Assembly (NCBI RefSeq): GCF_030063455.1
Contig: NZ_JASITB010000004.1
Coordinates: 336,325 to 400,324, forward strand
Source: Cryobacterium sp. PH31-O1
GTDB lineage: Bacteria > Actinomycetota > Actinomycetes > Actinomycetales > Microbacteriaceae
Direction: 5' to 3'
Length of the DNA: 64,000 nt
This document shows, piece after piece, positions 16,384 through 24,185 of the stretch. The notes below the pieces were generated by a model. The model did not search any database, was not told the origin of the DNA, and was given only the letters and a program-made list of their open reading frames with translations. Position 1 is the first letter of the stretch. Every line of letters starts with the position of its first letter. A program made the position numbers and the translations under genes.

Positions 16384-18038
16384 TCCGGCATCCGATTCTT
16401 GGGTTGGTTCCGTACCTGCGCGGAGAGACCCGTGGGCTCGCGTGGGCCTTCGCGGTGAGCCTGCTGAGCTCGCTCACGCTGGCGGCGCTGATGGTGGGTG
16501 CCGCCTGGGCGGTGGGCCTCGCCGTCGTGGAGCACCGAACTCCGCCGCCAAGCTTCTGGGTTCTGCTGGGTATCGGGGTCCTGATGCGGGCGGCACTGAC
16601 CTGGCAGGAGATGGATCTGTCGCACAGCCTCGCCTACCGCGTGCTCGCGGCCCTGCGTATGAGCCTGTTCGACGGTTTTGCCCGCAGCACCCCGTCACGC
16701 AGCACACTCGGTGGCAGCGCACACAGTGGGGACCAGGCGGCGGCCGCCATGGGCGATATCGAGAAGTTGGAGTTCTTCTATGCGCATACTATTGCGCAGC
16801 TCACCGCGACCGGAGTTGTCGCTCTCGGCGGCATCGGGCTCCTCGTCATCGTGCACCCGGTCATGGCAGCAACCGTCCTGGTGTCGGTGCTGTTGCTTCT
16901 GGCGTGCAGCCGTATTTTCGTGGCCCGGTCCCGCCGGTTGGGCGAGAGCATCCAGGAGTGCAGTTCGGCGCTATCGGCTCGAGTCGTCGAAAGCCTCACC
17001 GGACGTCGCGAAATCATCGGGTTCGGGCTCCAGAGCCGTGTGGTCGACGACCTCGACCGGTTCACCCGTCGCAGCGCCAGCCTGCAGAGACAGCTCGATA
17101 CGACGAGCGTGCTGACCGCCGGCCTGCGCGACGTCACCATCGTCAGCACTGCGGTAGCCCTCTTCCTCATCGCGATGGCCACTCCAGACCTGAGCCTCGC
17201 AGTTCTGCCGCCGCTCATGGCGGGCTGCTTTGCCATGCTCGGGCCCGTGGCCGATGCCGGATCGATACTCAGCCAGCTACATTCCCACCGGGCAAGCGCC
17301 CGGCGGGTACTTGAAGGAATCGGCGGCAAGAGCGAGATGTCAGATACTGCCGCTCGGCGCCCAGTACCGGCCGGCGCACTCGGCCTGGACATCGTCGGCC
17401 TCGCCTTCCGGTACGCCGGCGGCAGTCCCGTCTTCAAGGACTACAACCTGACGATCGCACCCGGGGACCGGGTGGCACTTCGAGGAGCATCCGGTGCGGG
17501 AAAGACCACCCTGGCGCACCTGCTATCTCGGCTGTGGGCTCCCGACCAGGGACGGATCGATCTCGTCACAGCGAAGGGGCACAGAGTGGGGATGGGCGAG
17601 CTCTCTGACGCGGACTTTCGGACGGTCGTAGCGGTCGTAGGCCAGGACGCCCTACTTTTCCACGGCACCGTAATCGACAACCTCCGTCTGGGCGCACCCC
17701 ACGCGACCGAGGATCAGATCGTTTCGGCACTCCAGCAGGTGGGCGCTGACGATTTCATCGAGGCCTGGCCGGATGGTCGGGATACCGTCATCGGCGAACG
17801 AGGCGCCGCTCTGTCGGGAGGGCAACAAGCCCGGCTCTGCCTGGCTCGTGCGCTGCTCGTACGACCGCGGATCCTCATTCTGGACGAGACGACAGCGAGC
17901 CTCGATCCGACGGCCGAGGACGCTGTCACCCGCCTCGTTCAGGGCCTGCCCCGAGACGTGACCGTGATCACGATCGCGCATCGCGCATCGACGCTTGCAG
18001 CTTCTGGGCGCATCATCGACATCCGTCGCCCGAGCTAA
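16380..18038 (+). CDS. ABC exporter half (CydC-like), permease-ATPase fusion
   Basis: A 552-residue partner of the preceding half-transporter, overlapping it by 4 bp. It has an N-terminal membrane domain (helices around residues 20-45, 55-75, 135-185, 245-290) and an ATPase with GASGAGKTTLAHLL, VVGQDALLF, ALSGGQQARL and ILILDETTASL. The pair likely works as a heterodimer. The CydDC cytochrome assembly role is unlikely because no cydAB genes are nearby and the operon is a RiPP cluster. Confidence 0.87.
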   Translation: MIRHPILGLVPYLRGETRGLAWAFAVSLLSSLTLAALMVGAAWAVGLAVVEHRTPPPSFWVLLGIGVLMRAALTWQEMDLSHSLAYRVLAALRMSLFDGFARSTPSRSTLGGSAHSGDQAAAAMGDIEKLEFFYAHTIAQLTATGVVALGGIGLLVIVHPVMAATVLVSVLLLLACSRIFVARSRRLGESIQECSSALSARVVESLTGRREIIGFGLQSRVVDDLDRFTRRSASLQRQLDTTSVLTAGLRDVTIVSTAVALFLIAMATPDLSLAVLPPLMAGCFAMLGPVADAGSILSQLHSHRASARRVLEGIGGKSEMSDTAARRPVPAGALGLDIVGLAFRYAGGSPVFKDYNLTIAPGDRVALRGASGAGKTTLAHLLSRLWAPDQGRIDLVTAKGHRVGMGELSDADFRTVVAVVGQDALLFHGTVIDNLRLGAPHATEDQIVSALQQVGADDFIEAWPDGRDTVIGERGAALSGGQQARLCLARALLVRPRILILDETTASLDPTAEDAVTRLVQGLPRDVTVITIAHRASTLAASGRIIDIRRPS

Positions 18039-18051
18039 GCTCGGGCGACGG
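18023..18051. terminator. Bidirectional terminator hairpin containing the stop codon
   Basis: CCGTCGCCCGAGC (18023-18035) and GCTCGGGCGACGG (18039-18051) form a perfect 13-bp stem whose three-base loop is the TAA stop of the exporter gene. It separates the exporter operon from the convergent uptake operon. Confidence 0.75.
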
Positions 18052-18066
18052 ACCCCGATCTCTGTT

Positions 18067-19077
18067 TTAGAAAGCGGTCGGGTACAGCTCTGCCGCGATC
18101 TGCTCTACGACACGAATATTGCCGAGGGTACCTGGGAACGTGTCCGCGGCACTGATCGCGATCAACCGGTCGTTTTTCACGGCGGCGAGATCCGGGAATG
18201 TCGTCCGCAGGTACTCTGCGGTCTCAGTAGCCTGCTGCTCCGTGCTGACGGCGAAGATGACGGCCTCGGGGTTCGCCGCGGCGAGGGACTCGGGTGAGAT
18301 GCTCGCCGCGAAGAAGTCGGAGAAAGCCGCATCGTCTGGCGAATACACGTTATCGCCCCCGGCGAGGGCGATCATGTCGTATTCGACGCCCGCGCCGATC
18401 GCGGAAAGCGACGTGCCGTCCACGAATAGTTGGGCCACGCTCAAGCGGGTCTGCGCCTCAACGGCAATTCTGACGGCATCGAGGTCGGCACGTCCCCGGT
18501 CGATCAGGGCGGTCGCTGCCTCGGGAACGTCGAAGATAACACCAAGGTTTTCGATGTCGGTGAAGATATCGTCGACTGTTCCCGCATTGCGGCGCTCCAG
18601 GCATCCGCCGGTTGCGATGTATGCGTTGGCTCCGGCCTGTTCGAGCTGGGCTATGCTCGCAAACCCCTGCTCAGCGGTGAACTCGTAACCGGTAGGAGAA
18701 TAGACGAAGTCCGGTTCGGCGCTGAGCAGGATCTCTCGGGTCGGCGGTGCATCACTGCTCAACACCGGAATGTTGGCTGCTTCAGCGGCTACATCGGCCG
18801 GCAGCTCTGCGGTGCCAACCTGCGCCTGCCCGACGACGCTGTCTCCAAGGCCGAGACGCAGCATTAGCTCTGTCTGAGACGGGCTCAGTCCCACTGCAGA
18901 AGTAGGAACTCCCGCGAACTCGAGCACACGGCCGCAATTTTCGACCGTCACTAGCTCGGTGGACGCAACAGGTTCGGTGGTGGTGCCGACGGCAGATCCA
19001 CAGGCACTGAGTATGACGATCATTCCTGTCGCGGTCGTGGTGGCCATCAGATTTCGGGTGAGGGTACGAGGTGTCAT
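18067..19077 (-). CDS. FecB-like metallophore-binding lipoprotein
   Basis: The 336-residue protein starts with a lipoprotein signal (lipobox ILSAC, Cys26) and belongs to the FecB/FepB periplasmic-binding fold: VGLSPSQTELMLRLGLGDSVVG, EPDFVYSPTGYEF, and the late LAAVKNDRLIAISAADTFPG. A Cys pair (VENCGR near residue 48 and ATGGCLERR) is retained, as in an actinobacterial subgroup sometimes labelled F420-0 transporters. Expected role: capture of a metal-chelate outside the membrane and delivery to the FecCD/FecE permease encoded upstream, with which it is coupled by a 4-bp overlap. Confidence 0.82.
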   Translation of the reverse strand: MTPRTLTRNLMATTTATGMIVILSACGSAVGTTTEPVASTELVTVENCGRVLEFAGVPTSAVGLSPSQTELMLRLGLGDSVVGQAQVGTAELPADVAAEAANIPVLSSDAPPTREILLSAEPDFVYSPTGYEFTAEQGFASIAQLEQAGANAYIATGGCLERRNAGTVDDIFTDIENLGVIFDVPEAATALIDRGRADLDAVRIAVEAQTRLSVAQLFVDGTSLSAIGAGVEYDMIALAGGDNVYSPDDAAFSDFFAASISPESLAAANPEAVIFAVSTEQQATETAEYLRTTFPDLAAVKNDRLIAISAADTFPGTLGNIRVVEQIAAELYPTAF

Positions 19078-19880
19078 TGCTGAACTTTCTCTTGTAGTGA
19101 GGTGGTTTGTCGGGATTGCCGTGAGCTGTAAGCGATCAGGAGTTGCCCGGATTCGGGATGGCGCAGACGGTGCGAATGCACGCCGAAGACATCGCCGATA
19201 AGTTCGGGTGTGAGAACGTCTTCGGGGCGCCCGAAAGCTGCCAGACGGCCAGACTGCATGACGGCGACTTCATCACAGTGTGCGATTGCGAGATTAAGGT
19301 CGTGCAGGGCCGCGATCGTGGTCAGGCCCAGGTTCGAGATGATGTGCATCAATTCAAGTTGGAAGGCGATGTCGAGGTGGTTGGTGGGTTCGTCGAGTAC
19401 GAGCACCCTGCTCTGCTGCACGAGAGCCCTGGCCAGGAGCACCCGTTGCTTCTCACCGCCAGACAACCCGGAGAAAGCGCGGGAAGCGAAATCGAGCGAG
19501 CCGACATCCGTCAGTGCCTGTTCGGCCAAGTGCAGATCCTTCTGAGTATCGGCACCGAATCCCTTGCGGTGCGGAACCCGGCCCAACAGAACAACATCAA
19601 GCACGTCGAGGTCAAACTCCGATTCGGATTCCTGAGCCATCACGGCCACATTTCGGGCAACCTTGCGCAGCGGCATAGTCCAGACATCAGCTCCGTCGAG
19701 GAGGACCGTGCCACTCGTCGGCTTGACGACGCGGTAGAGGCTTCGCAGAAGCGTTGATTTCCCGCTGCCGTTGGCACCAAGAATGCCCACCGTGTGGCCG
19801 GGCTCGATCGTCAGACTGGCATCCTGGATGACTGGCGCGCCGCCGAGGGAGATGCTCACCCGGTCGAACGTGACTCTCAT
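19074..19880 (-). CDS. FecE-like ABC ATPase
   Basis: A 268-residue ATPase: GILGANGSGKSTLLRSLYR (Walker A), VAVMAQESE (Q-loop), FSGLSGGEKQRVLLARAL (signature), RVLVLDEPTNHLD (Walker B) and ALHDLNLAIAHCDEVAVM (switch His). It is the iron-chelate/cobalamin-type ATPase of the uptake system and lies 13 bp after the permease gene. Confidence 0.92.
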   Translation of the reverse strand: MRVTFDRVSISLGGAPVIQDASLTIEPGHTVGILGANGSGKSTLLRSLYRVVKPTSGTVLLDGADVWTMPLRKVARNVAVMAQESESEFDLDVLDVVLLGRVPHRKGFGADTQKDLHLAEQALTDVGSLDFASRAFSGLSGGEKQRVLLARALVQQSRVLVLDEPTNHLDIAFQLELMHIISNLGLTTIAALHDLNLAIAHCDEVAVMQSGRLAAFGRPEDVLTPELIGDVFGVHSHRLRHPESGQLLIAYSSRQSRQTTSLQEKVQQ

Positions 19881-19893
19881 TTCCTGTCGTCCG

Positions 19894-20997
19894 TCATCGG
19901 TTCAGTCCGGCGTGCCCGGCACGCTTTCGGCGCATCAGCCACAGGAAGAACGGTGCCCCGACCATGGCCGTCAGAATGCCGAGCGGAATCTCGGTGGGCG
20001 CTGCCACCGTCCGCGCGAGAAGATCCGCCAGCGCCAGGAACAAGCCACCCGCAAGTACGGCGGCAGGAAGCATCCGCCGGTGGTCGCTGCCGACCAAGAT
20101 TCGGCACACGTGAGGAATAACGAGACCCACGAAGCCGATTCCACCGGCGACAGAGACGATTGTTCCGGTCAGTAGGGCAGTGGCCACTAGCAGTCCTCCA
20201 CGCAGACGTTGCACGGAAACACCGAGAGACGTAGCGGCCTCATCACCCATTAGGAGGGCATTGAGCGAACGTCCCTGAAGTAGCGCAAGCAGCAGCACGA
20301 TCGTCAGCACCACGGCTGGGGCGGCAAGCTGGCTCATGGTGACCGCTGAGACGCTCCCCAGCAGAAAGAACAGAATGCTGAACACGTTCTGAGCATCGGT
20401 TGTGATGGTGAGATAGCTTGTGACCGCGCTGAACAGCGAGCCGAGGGCAACTCCAGAGAGAATGAGCCGGGTCGGAGAGATAACGCCCCGCTGACGTGCG
20501 AACAGATACACGGCGGTCGTAGCGACAAGCGCCCCGGCGAAAGCCGCAGCCTGCAGGGTGAGGCCGCCGACGACGGCAGACCCCAACACGATCACCAGCA
20601 CGGCACCCATACCGGCGCCGGCCGAGACGCCCAAGATGTAGGGCTCGGCGAGCGGGTTGCGGACCACCGCCTGCATTAGTGTGCCGGCGAGAGCTAGACC
20701 TCCTCCGGCGAGCAGAGCCATCAGAACCCGGGACAACCGGAACTGCCATACCGCCTGGTCCTGTAACACTGTGATGGATCCATCGACCATCCACGGCATG
20801 CCGGGTAACACGTGCCCGACAATGATGCGCAGCGAGTCGGCCGCCGATACCTCCACTGGACCGACACTGCTCGAAACGAGAACGGTCAGCATGATCAACA
20901 GGCCGAGCATCACACACAGGCTGTGCGACCACAGGATGCCCTTCCGATGTGCAGCAGTCACGGTTACCGGCTGCGGTGCTAGTGGCGGGCGGGTCAT
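19894..20997 (-). CDS. FecCD-family permease
   Basis: A 367-residue permease with about ten helices and family hallmarks RVLMALLAGGGLALAGTLMQ, RNPLAEPYILGVSAGAGMGA, GGIGFVGLVIPHVCR and the end motif TEIPLGILTAMVGAPFFLWLM. It moves siderophore-, heme- or other metallophore-type substrates inward together with the FecE ATPase and FecB lipoprotein. It is the first gene of the operon and follows Zur-like box C by 33 bp. Confidence 0.93.
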   Translation of the reverse strand: MTRPPLAPQPVTVTAAHRKGILWSHSLCVMLGLLIMLTVLVSSSVGPVEVSAADSLRIIVGHVLPGMPWMVDGSITVLQDQAVWQFRLSRVLMALLAGGGLALAGTLMQAVVRNPLAEPYILGVSAGAGMGAVLVIVLGSAVVGGLTLQAAAFAGALVATTAVYLFARQRGVISPTRLILSGVALGSLFSAVTSYLTITTDAQNVFSILFFLLGSVSAVTMSQLAAPAVVLTIVLLLALLQGRSLNALLMGDEAATSLGVSVQRLRGGLLVATALLTGTIVSVAGGIGFVGLVIPHVCRILVGSDHRRMLPAAVLAGGLFLALADLLARTVAAPTEIPLGILTAMVGAPFFLWLMRRKRAGHAGLNR

Positions 20998-21030
20998 TCG
21001 GTCGATTCATTCGATGGCATCATCCTTTAA

Positions 21031-21045
21031 TCATAATGGTTCTCA
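21031..21045. promoter_or_regulatory. Zur-like box C (uptake operon)
   Basis: On the minus strand the sequence reads TGAGAACCATTATGA, matching TGAnAAnnATTnTCA with one mismatch. It lies just upstream of the FecCD permease start and resembles boxes A and B. It is the weakest palindrome of the three. Confidence 0.5.
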
Positions 21046-21247
21046 ATAAGAAGGACGAGCGCTCCGCCACGGTCAGCTCAAAAGCCCTCCGGTTCGAAGT
21101 CGCCACGAACTCACCCGTGCCGTCCGTTTCGAAGGCTCCGAGGACCGCACGAATCAGCGGAACGGCACCCGCCCGCAGATGTCGACGACAACCGTCGGGG
21201 GCTGGGCGCGATGCGATGCTGGCAGGCCCGTTTAGCGATCGCGCAGC

Positions 21248-21532
21248 TCAGATACGACGTCCCCGACCCGGTGAGCCCTTGAAGACGACCTTCTGCTGCC
21301 GGTTCACGAATGAGCAGGTGCCGAGCTGGGTTAGCAGCTGCCGGTTGAGGCTGCGCAGGTCAGCGTTCGGGTAACGCAGCCCCGCCCGCCGGATCAAACC
21401 CGCCACTTTGGAATGCGTGAAGGCAAAACAGGCATCATCAACGACCAGCCGAACCCGCTCTTCGAACGGAAGGCCCATGCTGATCGTCTCGTCCTGGCTG
21501 TCGATCGCTTCCAGAAGCTCGCCGGCATTATT
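21248..21532 (-). pseudogene. istB: IS21-type IstB helper ATPase remnant
   Basis: The frame reads AGELLEAIDSQDETISMGLP, then FEERVRLVVDDA, HSKVAGLIRRAGLRYPNADL, LNRQLLTQLGTCSFVNRQQ and KVVFKG. This follows the N-terminal part of IS21-family IstB helper proteins up to the P-loop. The P-loop itself is degraded (SPGRGRR in place of the expected G-x-GK motif) and a stop follows. The upstream end is cut by an in-frame stop. No IstA gene or terminal repeats were seen, so it is a relic between the RiPP region and tRNA-Ser. Confidence 0.7.
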
Positions 21533-21545
21533 TCAGGCAAAGGAA

Positions 21546-21584
21546 AACCCCTGAGTCCCAGTGTTTATAAGGGATTCAGGGGTT
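21546..21584 (-). terminator. Terminator downstream of tRNA-Ser(GCT)
   Basis: AACCCCTGAGTCCC (21546-21559) pairs with GGGATTCAGGGGTT (21571-21584), 14 bp with one G-T pair. On the minus strand the stem runs into GGGGTTTTCC, a short T-run, just after the tRNA. Confidence 0.75.
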
Positions 21585-21594
21585 CGATTGACTG

Positions 21595-21685
21595 CGGAGA
21601 CGGTGGGATTTGAACCCACGGTACCCCGTAAAGGGTACTCCACCTTAGCAGGGTGGTGCACTAAGCCGAACTATGCGACGTCTCC
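21595..21685 (-). tRNA. tRNA-Ser(GCT)
   Basis: The minus strand gives a 91-nt class II tRNA: acceptor GGAGACG / CGTCTCC, anticodon stem CCACC / GGTGG with loop CTGCTAA (anticodon GCT), a long variable arm (GAGTACCCTTTACGGGGTAC) and the T-arm GTGGGTTCAAATCCCAC. CCA is not encoded. It decodes AGC/AGU. Confidence 0.96.
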
Positions 21686-21788
21686 TTGGCATTTGCTTGC
21701 GCAAACACACTCGTCCATCTTAGCCGTACTGCGGGCATCCGCTCTGACCATGAAAAGCACGGCTACAAAAGCGGATGCCCGCGCCCGG

Positions 21789-23063
21789 CTACTGGTCTTT
21801 CAGCGTTCGGCCGGCCGTGCAGGTGTAGTCACCGGCGGTCTGGCCGGTCACCGAATCCGACAGAACGACTCCGGGGGCCACCGGTGCCTCGGTCGCGGCC
21901 GGAGCTTCGGTCGCGGTGGGATCCGTGGTCGCGGCCGGCGCGGGAGCGGCCTCAACGGGAGCATTGGGGTCAGCCACCGTGCCGCTGCCGGTTGTTCCGC
22001 TCAGCGAGAGCGGCTGATCGGCAGCAACGGCCTCGAACAGGTTGTCGAAGGCCGGCTGAACGGCCTTGACCCCACCGGTCGTGGTACCGGTGGGCACCTG
22101 GGCGAAGACGACCTGGTCGAGGTCGATGTCCTTCAGCGCGATGGCGATCGACGCGAGCGTGGTCACGCTGTTGAGGCTGTCCGACAGGCGCATGTTGGCC
22201 GTGACGGCCTTGGCCAGGGCGTACACCTTGGTCGGGTCCGAGAGGGTGTCAGCGCTCTTGATCGTGCGCACGAGCGAGGACATGAACAGCTGCTGGTTGT
22301 TAATGCGGGTCAGGTCGCTGCCGTCGCCGACTCCATGCCGAGTGCGCAGAAACTGCAGTGCGTCATACCCGGAGAGCACGTGCTCGCCCGCGTCGAGGAA
22401 CGTTCCGGTGTATTCGTCTTCAATGCGCTCTGCGACGCAGACCGGCACACCGCCGACGGCTGAGGACATGGACATGACGCCGCTGAACTGCACCTCGGCC
22501 GCGAACGGAATGGACAGGCCGGTCAGCTTCTCAACGGTCAGTACGGTGCAGGCGAGCCCGCCGTAGGTGAGCGTGGTGTTGATCTTCTGGTTGCTCATGG
22601 CGCTGAACGAGCCACCGTCGGGGTCGGGGCAGGAGGGGATGGAGACGAACATGTCTCGGGGAAAGCTGATGACCGAGGCGTTGCTGTGGTCTTCCGAGAT
22701 GTGGAGCAGCATCGTCACGTCGTTGAGGTCGCCGGTGGCATCTTCCGGGCCGAAGGCGGCGTCCTGGCCGACTCTGCTGTCGCTGCCGACGACGAGCATG
22801 TTCACGCCGCCATCGATGGCGCCGATCGAGGGAACCGGGCCGTTGGCCTTGTCGGCTAGGTGCACACTGGGCTGCACGCTCTTGGCGACGTCGTAGGTGG
22901 CGATGGCAGCGACGGAAAACCCGCTGACCAGAACAACGGCCACGCTGCCCGCAAGGAACTTCGCCACGGTGACGGCAGCGTTCGACTTCTTCAGTCGGCC
23001 GTGCCGGGCAATGGTTTTGAGGTTCTTCGAACCGGCACTGCGAGGGCGAAGTTGGTCGCTCAC
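21789..23063 (-). CDS. LytR-CpsA-Psr (LCP) family cell-wall glycopolymer ligase
   Basis: A 424-residue protein with a short cytoplasmic N-terminus, one membrane helix (residues about 32-58) and an external LCP domain: NMLVVGSDSR, DVTMLLHIS, VISFPRDMFVSIP, INTTLTYGG, and DALQFLRTRHGVGDGSDLTRI with the catalytic/phosphate-binding Arg and Asp residues. LCP enzymes attach wall polymers such as teichoic acids or arabinogalactan to peptidoglycan from a polyprenyl-phosphate carrier. The C-terminus is an Ala/Pro/Thr-rich tail (roughly 365-400). Confidence 0.92.
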   Translation of the reverse strand: MSDQLRPRSAGSKNLKTIARHGRLKKSNAAVTVAKFLAGSVAVVLVSGFSVAAIATYDVAKSVQPSVHLADKANGPVPSIGAIDGGVNMLVVGSDSRVGQDAAFGPEDATGDLNDVTMLLHISEDHSNASVISFPRDMFVSIPSCPDPDGGSFSAMSNQKINTTLTYGGLACTVLTVEKLTGLSIPFAAEVQFSGVMSMSSAVGGVPVCVAERIEDEYTGTFLDAGEHVLSGYDALQFLRTRHGVGDGSDLTRINNQQLFMSSLVRTIKSADTLSDPTKVYALAKAVTANMRLSDSLNSVTTLASIAIALKDIDLDQVVFAQVPTGTTTGGVKAVQPAFDNLFEAVAADQPLSLSGTTGSGTVADPNAPVEAAPAPAATTDPTATEAPAATEAPVAPGVVLSDSVTGQTAGDYTCTAGRTLKDQ

Positions 23064-23148
23064 TCATGTCCTCTCATCGGTTGGTGGCCTGATCGGCCCG
23101 AGGCGACAATCATTGTGCGCCGGTGATTTTTACGTTGCACTGGTGCTG

Positions 23149-23233
23149 CGGAGGGCGTGGGATTCGAACCCACGAGACATTTCTGCCCACCAGTTTTCAA
23201 GACTGGCTCCATCGGCCGCTCGGACAGCCCTCC
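23149..23233 (-). tRNA. tRNA-Ser(TGA)
   Basis: The minus strand folds as an 85-nt class II tRNA: acceptor GGAGGGC / GCCCTCC, anticodon stem CCAGT / ACTGG with loop CTTGAAA (anticodon TGA), a variable arm and T-arm GTGGGTTCGAATCCCAC. CCA is not encoded. It decodes UCA and other UCN codons. Confidence 0.96.
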
Positions 23234-23351
23234 CGGTTGCCTATTTTCCACACGAAGTGCTGTGCAGAAGAATTGGGCGAACTGGCCCGATTCTAGCCGA
23301 TGGCAGACTGCTCAGGCTGACAGAGGCGCCTGATAGACGGCTGGATGCCGG

Positions 23352-24185
23352 TTAGAGAGTGCGCAACACCGTGGCGAGGCCGTCGACGGCCACGTTGCCG
23401 GTGATCTCTGACCCGGCCGCGAGAACGTCGTCGGGCGACTCCCCCATGGCCACTCCACGACCGAATTCGGCGGCCCATTGCAGCATGTCGATGTCGTTAC
23501 GACCATCACCGACGGCCATCACTCGCTCGCGAGGAACGCCGATCGACACGCGCACGCGTTCCATCGCGGTTGACTTGTTGACGCCGTCTGGAGCTATGTC
23601 GAGCCAGGCGGTCCATCCGATCGCGTAGCTCACCCGGTTCAGGCCCATGCGCTCGACAACGTGGAGGAAATCCTCCATGTCGTGGTCGGGTGAGATGACG
23701 ACCACGCGCGTGGCCTGGTGCTTGAGCAGCTCGTCGAAGTCGACCCGTTCGCTGTCCATGCCGATCGTGGCATCGGGGATCGGTTCGGTGTAACGGTAGA
23801 AGCCGTGCTCGTCTTCGACCGCGAACCGAGCTGAGCCGAGGTGCGCCCGAATAGAGGTGAGCACGTCGCTCGGGTTGAAGGTTTCGACCCATTCGCGGCG
23901 GTAGCCCATGGGAGCTGAGGCGTCGCGGTGCATGGTGATGGCACCGTTGGAGCAGACCACGTAGCGCGGTGTGATGCCGAGTCGGTCGAGCACCGGCAGG
24001 GCAGCAGCAGCGGAACGCCCGGTGGCGAGCATCACCTCGTGGCCGGCGGCGGCGAGCCGAACGACCTCATCGATCACGGCCTGGCTGATCGACCCGTCTT
24101 CGTGCATGGTCGTGCCGTCGATATCGAGGGCGACGAGCCATGGCTCGGTGAACGTGCCCTTCGACAGTGCGGTGACAGAGGTCAC
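23352..24185 (-). CDS. HAD-superfamily (Cof-type) phosphatase
   Basis: A 277-residue hydrolase with motif [13 protein letters not shown] (nucleophile Asp), motif II in VMLATGRS, and motif [19 protein letters not shown]. The cap insertion and length are those of Cof/YidA-like sugar-phosphate or flavin-nucleotide phosphatases. It overlaps the serS stop by 4 bp, so it is co-transcribed with it. Substrate unknown. Confidence 0.88.
   Translation of the reverse strand: MTSVTALSKGTFTEPWLVALDIDGTTMHEDGSISQAVIDEVVRLAAAGHEVMLATGRSAAAALPVLDRLGITPRYVVCSNGAITMHRDASAPMGYRREWVETFNPSDVLTSIRAHLGSARFAVEDEHGFYRYTEPIPDATIGMDSERVDFDELLKHQATRVVVISPDHDMEDFLHVVERMGLNRVSYAIGWTAWLDIAPDGVNKSTAMERVRVSIGVPRERVMAVGDGRNDIDMLQWAAEFGRGVAMGESPDDVLAAGSEITGNVAVDGLATVLRTL

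Noticed and set aside
16380..18038. True CydC of cytochrome bd assembly
   Set aside because: No cydA/cydB nearby and the operon is a RiPP cluster; only the architecture is similar.
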